NCBI GenBank assembly: GCA_963793825.1
Contig: CAWCBE010000012.1
Location: forward strand, 558,001-622,000
From: RYN-230 sp963793825
GTDB lineage: Bacteria; Actinomycetota; Actinomycetes; Streptosporangiales; Streptosporangiaceae
Length of the DNA stretch: 64,000 bases
Direction: 5' to 3'
Numbering within the stretch: the first letter of the stretch is position 1; every line of letters begins with the position of its first letter. A program made the translations under genes and the position numbers. Of the stretch, positions 58,238-64,000 are shown in pieces. Below the pieces are notes generated by a model, which was given only the letters and a program-made list of their open reading frames with translations, did not search any database and was not told where the DNA came from.

Positions 58238-59332
58238 TCACCTGCGTCCCGGCCAGCGCAGCCCGCGGCCGGCGAACCGGCCCAGCCCCCGCCGGGCCCG
58301 GCGCTCCACCCAGGTCAGCGGCAGCGCGGCAACAGCGGCTACCGCCGCGGGCGCGCCCGGGGCGCCAAGTGCGTGGCTGGTGGCCTCCAGGGCGGTGAAC
58401 GTCGCGGGGATCGGCAGCACGTGGAACCGGCTGGGGGGCCACAGGATCAGGAAGGCCCGGCCGACCACCTGGCTCTCCGGGATCGTGCCGCCGCCGGGGT
58501 CACCCATGTGGCCCCGCGAGTCGTAGGAGACGTTCCGGTGATCCCCCATCACCCACAGGCGGCCGGGGGGAACGGTGATGCTGAACCGGGTGACCGATGG
58601 GATGTTGCCCGGGTACAGGTAGGACTTCTCGTTCAGCGGAACCCCGTTGACGGTGACCCGGCCCTGCGCGTCACAGCACGCGACATGGTCACCCGGGAGC
58701 CCGATCACCCGCTTGATGTAGTCGTGCACCCCGGGCGAGATGCCGAACAGCCCCACCACCGCGTGACCGAACTGGCTGGCCAGCCGGACCACCGGGTCGC
58801 TGGAGGCGGGCGGGCCCGGCGGGTCCCAGGACCCTTCGCCGTTGAACACCACGATGTCGCCGCGGTCGACCGAGCGGAAGTGGTAGATGAGCTTGTTGAC
58901 CAGGACCTTGTCCCCGATGTCGAGCGTGTTCTCCATCGATGAGGACGGGATGTAGAACGCCTGCACCACGTAGGTCTTGATGACCAGCATGATGACCAGG
59001 GCCAGCGCGAACAGTGAGATGAGCTCAACCCACCAGTTGAGCCGCCGCCTGGTGCGGCTCTGGCGGGCGCGGCCGCCCCCGGCGCCCGGGGCACCGGCTC
59101 CGCCACGGGCGGCCCCGCCGGCGCTGCGGGCAGGCCCGGCCGGGCCCTCATCGGTGCCGGCCGGTAGCCCTTCGGCCCCGTCGGCAGGCACGCCGGACGG
59201 GGGCGTCATCGTGCCCGTGCCGCCCGGCATCTCCCCGTCCGCGCTGACCGCACTGTCGCCGTCACTGCCCGGACGGCCGAGGCCGCCCGAGCCGGTCACC
59301 GCCGGATCACCCATACTCCGGTCATCGTTCAT
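58238..59332 (-). CDS. lepB: signal peptidase I
   Basis: A 364-residue signal peptidase. A long Gly/Pro/Ala-rich cytoplasmic N-terminus (~105 residues) precedes one transmembrane helix (WWVELISLFALALVIMLVI). Catalytic Ser is in FYIPSSSMENTLDIGDKV and Lys in DYIKRVIGLPGDH; the GDHRNVSYDSRGH box E follows. A C-terminal hydrophobic segment may form a second helix. The start at 59332 (MNDDRSMGDP) is preferred; the ORF is open to 59668. Confidence 0.92.
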   Translation of the reverse strand: MNDDRSMGDPAVTGSGGLGRPGSDGDSAVSADGEMPGGTGTMTPPSGVPADGAEGLPAGTDEGPAGPARSAGGAARGGAGAPGAGGGRARQSRTRRRLNWWVELISLFALALVIMLVIKTYVVQAFYIPSSSMENTLDIGDKVLVNKLIYHFRSVDRGDIVVFNGEGSWDPPGPPASSDPVVRLASQFGHAVVGLFGISPGVHDYIKRVIGLPGDHVACCDAQGRVTVNGVPLNEKSYLYPGNIPSVTRFSITVPPGRLWVMGDHRNVSYDSRGHMGDPGGGTIPESQVVGRAFLILWPPSRFHVLPIPATFTALEATSHALGAPGAPAAVAAVAALPLTWVERRARRGLGRFAGRGLRWPGRR

Positions 59333-59767
59333 TGGTTCCGAGCCTAACGCCGGGCGGGCGCAGGGCGCGCCCGCAGCCGGCGGCGCGCCCCGCCGGGAAG
59401 CCGCCCCCGGTGAGCCCGGCCGCCATCGGGAGGGAGGACAAGAGGAAGGCCGCAGGCCCCCGCAGGTGGGCAGGGGACGGCCCGGGCGGCCCGCTGCGGC
59501 GGGCCGCCGGAGCGGGCCGCGCATTCGCGGCGGCCTGTTACGGCTGTCGGCGGAGCCCAGGTGCACGGCAATAACTTCGCCCGGACCGAGGACCAGCAGA
59601 CCCGAGCCGGGACGCGGGGAACGTGCCCGGCCCCGGCCAGGGTGACGACCGTCCCGCGGCCCTCGCACCGCGCATTGGCGGCCCCGTGGGCGCAGGCAAC
59701 CAGGGAGCTGCCGCCAGGCCCGGGCTGGCGCCCGGGCCCCGGAGCACCGGGCACCGGAGGCGGCCTG
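59333..59767. other. 435-nt intergenic region between rplS and lepB
   Basis: No supported gene. It contains a GC hairpin (10-bp stem, 59485-59494 and 59499-59508, 4-nt loop) that could terminate or attenuate the ribosomal transcript before lepB. Other sequence is GC-rich and unremarkable. Confidence 0.5.
59485..59508. terminator. possible terminator/attenuator hairpin after rplS
   Basis: A perfect 10-bp GC stem (ggcggcccgc / gcgggccgcc) with tgcg loop, in the gap downstream of rplS on the minus strand. Hairpins of this size arise easily at such GC content, so the call is tentative. Confidence 0.4.
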
Positions 59768-60124
59768 CTAGCGGGCCGGCTCGCGGCGCTCCCGGATCCG
59801 CGCGGCCTTGCCGCGCAGGGAGCGGAGGTAGTAGAGCTTGGCGCGGCGGACCCGGCCCCGGGTGACCACCTCGATCTTGTCCAGCGAGGGGCTGTGCACC
59901 GGGAAGGTGCGCTCCACCCCCACGCCGTAGCTGATCTTGCGCACCGTGAAGGTCTCCCGGGCGCCGCCGCCCTGGCGCCGGATCACGACGCCCTGGAAGA
60001 CCTGGATCCGGGACCGGGTGCCTTCCTTGACCCGCACATGGACTTTCAATGTGTCTCCCGGGCGGAAGTCCGGGATGTCAGAGCGGATCTGGGCCTGCTC
60101 CAGCTCGGCGATCGCGGTGTGCAT
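59768..60124 (-). CDS. rplS: 50S ribosomal protein L19
   Basis: A 118-residue L19 of standard length, starting MHTAIAELEQAQIRSDIPDF, with GDTLKVHVRVKEGTRSRIQV and VERTFPVHSPSLDKIEVVTR. It lies after trmD in the usual rpsP-rimM-trmD-rplS order with a 119-nt gap. Confidence 0.97.
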   Translation of the reverse strand: MHTAIAELEQAQIRSDIPDFRPGDTLKVHVRVKEGTRSRIQVFQGVVIRRQGGGARETFTVRKISYGVGVERTFPVHSPSLDKIEVVTRGRVRRAKLYYLRSLRGKAARIRERREPAR

Positions 60125-60243
60125 GGCTGTGGTTCCTCAGTTGTCCGCACGCGCGCACAGGCCTGCGAACGCGTGGCGTCGGTCGGTGTACTCCGGGTAT
60201 CCCGGGCTACGAGGGCACCAGGATGCGCACCCGCGGGGTTGGC

Positions 60244-61062
60244 CTACGTGGGTGGCGGACTCCAGTGTGCCACATCCTCCGGGTTGACCGGAAAACCAGC
60301 CTCCGAGAGTACCTCCCGGTCCCGGGCATCGAGACCGCCCCCGGCCCCGGCGAGCAGCCGGGTCACCAGGTCGGGCCGGACCGCGGCGGTCCGGCGCAGT
60401 GCCTCGTCCCGCCGCCACCGGGCGATCGCGCCGTGGTCCCCGGACAGCAGCACAGCCGGGACCTCCCGGCCCCGCCAGGTGCGCGGCCTGGTGTAGGAGG
60501 GCCCTTCGAGCAGGCCGGCCATGGGGCCCTCGCCGCCACCGAAGGAATCATCCACCGCCGAGCCCGCGTTGCCCAGCACGCCCGGCAGCAGGCGGCCGAT
60601 CGCGTCGATCATGACCAGTACGGCCGGCTCCCCGCCGGACAGCACATAGTCACCGATGGACACCTCGGCCACTGGCATGCGCTCCCGCGCTTCCGCCGCG
60701 ACCCGGGCGTCGATCCCCTCGTAGCGGCCGCAGGCGAACACCAGCCACCCGCGCTGGGACAGGCCGGCCGCCATCGCCTGCGTGAACGGGCGGCCCGCGG
60801 GGCTGGGGACGACGAGTTGGGGCGGCCCCGGCCGGGCCGCCGTTACCTCGTCCAGCGCCTCACCCCACGGGAGCGGGGACATCACCATCCCCGGGCCGCC
60901 ACCGAACGGCGCATCATCCACGGTGCGATGCGGGTCGTGCGCCCACGACCGCAGGTCGTGCACGTGCAGGTCGATGGCGCCGCGCGCGGCCGCCTTACCC
61001 AGCAGGGACACGCTCAGCGGCGTGAAGTACTCGGGGAAGATCGTGATGATGTCGATGCGCAC
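60244..61062 (-). CDS. trmD: tRNA (guanine37-N1)-methyltransferase
   Basis: A 272-residue SPOUT methyltransferase making m1G37. It starts MRIDIITIFPEYFTPLSVSL; HRTVDDAPFGGGPGMVM and the knot sequence ACGRYEGIDARV plus SIGDYVLSGGEPAVLVMIDA are clear. It is 9 nt downstream of rimM on the same strand. Confidence 0.97.
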   Translation of the reverse strand: MRIDIITIFPEYFTPLSVSLLGKAAARGAIDLHVHDLRSWAHDPHRTVDDAPFGGGPGMVMSPLPWGEALDEVTAARPGPPQLVVPSPAGRPFTQAMAAGLSQRGWLVFACGRYEGIDARVAAEARERMPVAEVSIGDYVLSGGEPAVLVMIDAIGRLLPGVLGNAGSAVDDSFGGGEGPMAGLLEGPSYTRPRTWRGREVPAVLLSGDHGAIARWRRDEALRRTAAVRPDLVTRLLAGAGGGLDARDREVLSEAGFPVNPEDVAHWSPPPT

Positions 61063-61071
61063 GCGGTCACC

Positions 61072-61593
61072 TCAGCCCCGGCCGGGCTCGGCGGCCCCCA
61101 GTTCGAGCAGCCCCGGCGGCGGGTCGATGACCAGCCGGCCGGCGGCTACATCGACCTCCGGCACGATCGCGGCCACGAACGGCACCAGTACGCCTCCCGG
61201 TTCGATCACCAGCAGGTCCTGCCCGTGGTGCTGGACGTCCGAGACCCGGCCCACCGGCTCACCAGAGACCGTGACCACGTTCAGCCCGATGAGCTCATAG
61301 TCGCCGAACTCGTCGGGGTCGGCCGGTGACCCGGCCTCGGCCGAGTCGAGCGTCAGCCAGGTGCCGCGGAGTTCATCGGCCCGGTCCCGGTCGCTGATCC
61401 CGGCGAACGTGATCAGCAGCCGGCCGGAATGCCAGCGGGCCGACTCGATGGCCAGCGGCCCGGCATCCGCCGGGTCGGTGGCCAGCACCGTCCCCGCGGC
61501 AAACCGGAGGCCCGGCTCGTCGGTGCGTACTTCCACCGACACTTCGCCGCGGACCCCGTGCGGCCGGAGGATCCGGCCCACGACCAGTTGCAT
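61072..61593 (-). CDS. rimM: 16S rRNA processing protein RimM
   Basis: A 173-residue protein starting MQLVVGRILRPHGVRGEVSV, with an N-terminal RimM domain and C-terminal PRC-barrel (LIGLNVVTVSGEPVGRVSDV; VPFVAAIVPEVDVAAGRLVI). It assists 30S assembly with S19. It is separated from khpA by 6 nt. Confidence 0.96.
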   Translation of the reverse strand: MQLVVGRILRPHGVRGEVSVEVRTDEPGLRFAAGTVLATDPADAGPLAIESARWHSGRLLITFAGISDRDRADELRGTWLTLDSAEAGSPADPDEFGDYELIGLNVVTVSGEPVGRVSDVQHHGQDLLVIEPGGVLVPFVAAIVPEVDVAAGRLVIDPPPGLLELGAAEPGRG

Positions 61594-61599
61594 GACCCG

Positions 61600-61842
61600 C
61601 TAACGGACCTCGTCCACGTCGAGCAGATCGACGCGCACGTACTTGCCGCCGGCCAGCGAGCCAATGACGGTCCGCAGTGCCTTGGCGGTGCGGCCGCCGC
61701 GCCCGATGACCTTACCGAGGTCATCGGGGTGCACCCGCACCTCCAGGACACGGCCCCTGCGCAATCCGTGGCTGTCCACCCGGACATCCTCCGGGTGCTC
61801 CACGATGCCCTTCACCAGGTGCTCAAGGGCCTCTTCCAGCAT
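61600..61842 (-). CDS. khpA: KH-domain RNA-binding protein KhpA
   Basis: An 80-residue KH protein starting MLEEALEHLVKGIVEHPEDV; the GxxG loop is in GKVIGRGGRTAKALR. The short KhpA family sits between rpsP and rimM in many Gram-positives. Its ATG is 1 nt after the rpsP stop. The frame is open far upstream only because it runs antisense-phase through the rpsP repeat tail. Confidence 0.95.
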   Translation of the reverse strand: MLEEALEHLVKGIVEHPEDVRVDSHGLRRGRVLEVRVHPDDLGKVIGRGGRTAKALRTVIGSLAGGKYVRVDLLDVDEVR

Positions 61843-61843
61843 G

Positions 61844-62716
61844 TCAGGCTCCGTTGCCCTGCTCCGCGGCCTGCGCGGCCTTGGCCTCGCCGCCCTCCGG
61901 GGCCTCAGACGGCTCCGCGTCCCCCGGCGCAGCCGCCTCGGGCGCAGCCGCCTCGGGCGCAGCCGCCTCGGGCGCAGCCGCCTCGGGCGCAGCCGCCTCG
62001 GGCGCAGCCACCTCGGGCGCAGCCACCTCGGGCGCAGCCACCTCCGGCGCAGCCACCTCCGGCGCAGCCACCTCCGGGACAACCGCCTGCGCGGCGTCGT
62101 CCTTGGCCGCGTCGTCCTTGGCCGTGTCAGCCTTGGCCGCGTCAGCCTTGGCCGCGTCAGCCTTGGCCGCGTCAGCCTTGGCCGCGTCAGCCTTGGCCGC
62201 GTCAGCCTTGGCCGCGTCAGCCTTGGCCGCGTCAGCCTTGGCGCTGGTCTTGGCGGCGGCCTGCTTCCCGCCCGACCGGCCCGCGGGCTTCGCGGGCTTG
62301 GCCTCGGCTTCTGCCTGATCATCGCCCTTGCCGGCCGACTTGCGGCCCTTGGCCTTGGCCGCCTCGCCGAGGCCGTGGACCTCGGCGACCGCGGCCGCGT
62401 AGGCGTCCTTCTTGTCCGGCTTGGGCGCCGCGGTCCGCAGCGTGCCCTCGGCACCCGGCAGGCCCTTGAACTTCTGCCAGTCGCCGGTGATCTCCAGGAT
62501 CTTGCGGACCGGGTCGGTCGGCTGCGCCCCGACGGACAGCCAGTGCTGCGCCCGCTCGGAGTCCACCTCGATGAACGACGGATCGCTCTTCGGGTGGTAC
62601 TTGCCGATCTCCTCGATCGCGCGGCCGTCCCGCTTGGTGCGGGCATCGGCCACGATGATCCGGTAAAACGGCGCGTGGATCTTGCCCATGCGCTTCAGCT
62701 TGATCTTGACAGCCAC
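61844..62716 (-). CDS. rpsP: 30S ribosomal protein S16 with ~180-residue repeat tail
   Basis: A 290-residue S16. The normal ~85-residue core begins at GTG 62716: VAVKIKLKRMGKIHAPFYRI, then DARTKRDGRAIEEIGKYHPK and HWLSVGAQPTDPVRKIL. After a linker comes a long tail: ten Lys-Ala-Asp-Ala-Ala-type pentads followed by ten Ala-Pro-Glu-(Val/Ala)-Ala-type pentads, each encoded by a 15-nt tandem repeat. Actinobacterial S16 often has an acidic Ala-rich tail, but this one is unusually long and regular. It heads the rpsP-khpA-rimM-trmD operon. Confidence 0.95.
   Translation of the reverse strand: MAVKIKLKRMGKIHAPFYRIIVADARTKRDGRAIEEIGKYHPKSDPSFIEVDSERAQHWLSVGAQPTDPVRKILEITGDWQKFKGLPGAEGTLRTAAPKPDKKDAYAAAVAEVHGLGEAAKAKGRKSAGKGDDQAEAEAKPAKPAGRSGGKQAAAKTSAKADAAKADAAKADAAKADAAKADAAKADAAKADAAKADTAKDDAAKDDAAQAVVPEVAAPEVAAPEVAAPEVAAPEVAAPEAAAPEAAAPEAAAPEAAAPEAAAPGDAEPSEAPEGGEAKAAQAAEQGNGA
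61929..62078. repeat. ten 15-nt tandem repeats in rpsP (Pro-Glu-type pentads)
   Basis: Unit gcagccgcctcgggc, with g/a and g/c variants, repeated ten times from 61929. On the minus strand it encodes Ala-Pro-Glu-Val-Ala or Ala-Pro-Glu-Ala-Ala pentads. The first five and last five copies differ consistently at one position, pointing to stepwise block expansion. Confidence 0.92.
62091..62240. repeat. ten 15-nt tandem repeats in rpsP (Lys-Ala-Asp pentads)
   Basis: Unit gccgcgtcagccttg repeated ten times from 62091; the last seven copies (62136-62240) are identical and the first three carry small changes. On the minus strand it encodes Lys-Ala-Asp-Ala-Ala pentads, an alternating-charge helix-like tail. 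Confidence 0.93.
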
Positions 62717-63097
62717 GGGTGTGGTCTCTCCCAGAAAACTCGGATGCGGACAACGCTCGCGCCGGGTGGGAACCACCGCGTCGGCCCGCTCGGTCCCGGG
62801 CCGACGAGCGTGAGAGGGCGTCGCCGAACCCGGAGTGACGGACACATTGTGCCAGAGACCCGGGGCCAGGGCGTAATCGCGGCCGAATCACCGTCCCATC
62901 CCTGGCCCCAGTACCGCGGCCCTGAGACCCGTCATGCCCCCGCGGGGGCATGACGGGGACTTCACGCACACCCGTGCGCACGGCTGCGACAGCCATGCGC
63001 ATCGTGACCGCGGTTTCAGCGGGGGAACCCGGCTGCCCGGGCGCCGCAACGGCGCGGACCGGCGCCGCCGGTGGCGGGCAGGCGGAGGACGGCCGGG
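62717..63097. other. 381-nt intergenic region between ffh and rpsP
   Basis: Contains the ffh terminator-like hairpin (62928-62957) and, to its left, the probable rpsP operon promoter and leader. No ORF is supported and no RNA gene was recognised. Confidence 0.55.
62928..62957. terminator. perfect 30-nt hairpin downstream of ffh
   Basis: Arms 62928-62942 and 62943-62957 are exact reverse complements (15 bp). It lies 140 nt past the ffh stop on the minus strand and likely separates ffh from the rpsP operon. Confidence 0.75.
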
Positions 63098-64000
63098 CTA
63101 CTTGCCGTCCTTCTTGTCCTTACGCCGGCCGAACAGGCCGAAGCCCGCGGGCAGGCTGGACGGGCCCGACGTGCCGCCGGTCAGCCCGTCCGGCGGGGGG
63201 ATCTTGCCCGCGATCTTCTCGGCGGCGCGGAGCGCGGCCGGGTTGGCGGTCAGCGCCTCCAGGCTGGCGGCCAGTTCCTCCTGCGAGCCAGGCAGCGCGC
63301 CACCCAGGCCGGGGATGGCCGGGCCGGACCCGTTGCCCGCGTGCGGGCCGCCTGCCGGGATGGCAGCCCCCGGCTTGGCCGCGCCGGCCTTTGCCGGATT
63401 GCCGCCGGGACGGCCGCCCTTGGGCTTCTTCTTGTTGGTCTTCTTAGCGCTCTTGGCGGTGGGCCGGCGCATGCCCGGGATGGCCGGCATGCCCGGGATC
63501 CCGCCGCCGCCCATCATCTGCCGCATCATCTTCTGGCCCTCGAGGAACCGGACCACGAGGTTGTTGACCTCGCCCACGGTCACCCCGGAGCCGGCGGCGA
63601 TCCTGGCCCGGCGCGAGCCGTTGAGGATCTTGGGGTTGCGCCGTTCCGCCGGGGTCATCGAGTTCACGATGGCCGCCGCGCGGTCCAGGTCCTTGTCGTC
63701 GATCTGGCTGAGCATCTCCCGGTTCTGCGCCGCACCGGGCAGCATGCCGAGTAGGTTGCCGATCGGCCCGAGCTTGCGGACCATGGCCAGCTGCTCGACG
63801 AAGTCCTCCAGCGTGAAGCCTTCACCCGAGGCCAGCTTGCCGGCCATCTTGGCCGTCTGGTCCTCGTCGAAAGCCCGTTCCGCCTGCTCGATCAGGGTGA
63901 GCATGTCGCCCATGTCGAGAATTCGCGACGCCATCCGGTCCGGGTGGAAGACGTCGAAGTCCTGCAGCTTCTCCCCGGACGACGCGAACATCACCGGCTT
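63098..64000 (-). CDS. ffh: signal recognition particle protein Ffh, C-terminal part
   Basis: The visible 300 residues run off the right edge. They include the end of the NG domain (KPVMFASSGEKLQDFDVFHP), the start of the M domain (RILDMGDMLTLIEQAERAFD) and the 4.5S RNA-binding M-domain core with GSRRARIAAGSGVTVGEVNN and a Met-rich segment QKMMRQMMGGGGIPGMP. The C-terminus is a long Gly/Pro/Lys-rich tail typical of actinobacterial Ffh. It targets membrane proteins to the Sec translocon. The N-terminal GTPase half is outside the window. Confidence 0.96.
   Translation of the reverse strand, partial: KPVMFASSGEKLQDFDVFHPDRMASRILDMGDMLTLIEQAERAFDEDQTAKMAGKLASGEGFTLEDFVEQLAMVRKLGPIGNLLGMLPGAAQNREMLSQIDDKDLDRAAAIVNSMTPAERRNPKILNGSRRARIAAGSGVTVGEVNNLVVRFLEGQKMMRQMMGGGGIPGMPAIPGMRRPTAKSAKKTNKKKPKGGRPGGNPAKAGAAKPGAAIPAGGPHAGNGSGPAIPGLGGALPGSQEELAASLEALTANPAALRAAEKIAGKIPPPDGLTGGTSGPSSLPAGFGLFGRRKDKKDGK

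Noticed and set aside
60125..60243. L19 leader-type autoregulatory RNA upstream of rplS
   Set aside because: I could not draw the expected conserved structure, and the element is known from Firmicutes rather than actinomycetes.
61929..62240. CRISPR-like array
   Set aside because: Repeats are directly contiguous 15-nt units without spacers and encode a protein tail.
61843..62646. Possible long KhpA with a repeat-rich N-terminal domain
   Set aside because: The extension is the rpsP gene read in another frame; the repeat length (multiple of 3) keeps several frames open. KhpA is normally ~80 residues.

Overview
This is a high-GC (low-to-mid 70s percent by eye) chromosomal window from an actinomycete. 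Three things support that: a mycothiol-pathway deacetylase (MshB-like), pervasive ATGA/GTGA translational coupling with GTG and TTG starts, and a right half with the classic actinobacterial gene order ffh-rpsP-khpA-rimM-trmD-rplS-lepB-rnhB-DUF2469-yraN-comM-dprA ... xerC-rpsB-tsf-pyrH-frr-cdsA. Genus cannot be fixed by eye; a soil actinomycete (Streptosporangiales/Treboniales-like or similar) is a guess.

Left part (1-28 kb) is metabolic and accessory. It opens with an edge-truncated IS1182-type transposase, then an arginine-related pair (DDAH-like amidinohydrolase and ornithine aminotransferase), a flavin reductase, a small membrane protein with mshB, and an S9 peptidase. A complete three-subunit succinate dehydrogenase operon follows, then two tandem UppP paralogues, a dead IS110 transposase, typA, and a K+ channel with RCK domains on both sides of the pore. 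Next comes a tightly coupled five-gene redox cassette (Pro/Ala-rich membrane protein, ApbE flavin transferase, ferric-reductase-like cytochrome b, NuoF-like flavoprotein, small ferredoxin) beside an OmpR-type two-component system. An MFS exporter with its MarR repressor closes this part.

Middle part (28-44.5 kb): a small Arg-rich ORF, a gene with a LexA-like box, a MOSC protein, a multidomain HATPase/GAF/PP2C regulator, a hexapeptide acyltransferase, rlmN and a SUFU-domain protein. Then comes what looks like an exopolysaccharide neighbourhood: secreted PQQ-type beta-propeller, SDR/epimerase-like protein, 42-residue membrane ORF, processive GT2 glycosyltransferase, GH26-like hydrolase, a secreted protein of unknown fold, and a GH12-like hydrolase. 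A decayed IS630 transposase lies inside it.

Right part (44.6-64 kb) is the conserved core: phospholipid synthesis (cdsA), ribosome recycling and translation (frr, tsf, rpsB, rplS, rpsP, rimM, trmD), UMP kinase, XerC, GlmS, DprA/ComM/YraN, RNase HII, signal peptidase I and the C-terminal part of Ffh, almost all on the minus strand. Several core proteins here (S16, S2, XerC, DprA, CdsA, LepB) carry low-complexity repeat extensions built from in-frame 15-, 18- or 30-nt DNA repeats. This looks like a genome-wide tendency to grow GC-rich tandem repeats. Intergenic tandem repeats of 43, 14, 15, 17 and 19 nt, and several long perfect hairpins between genes, fit the same picture.
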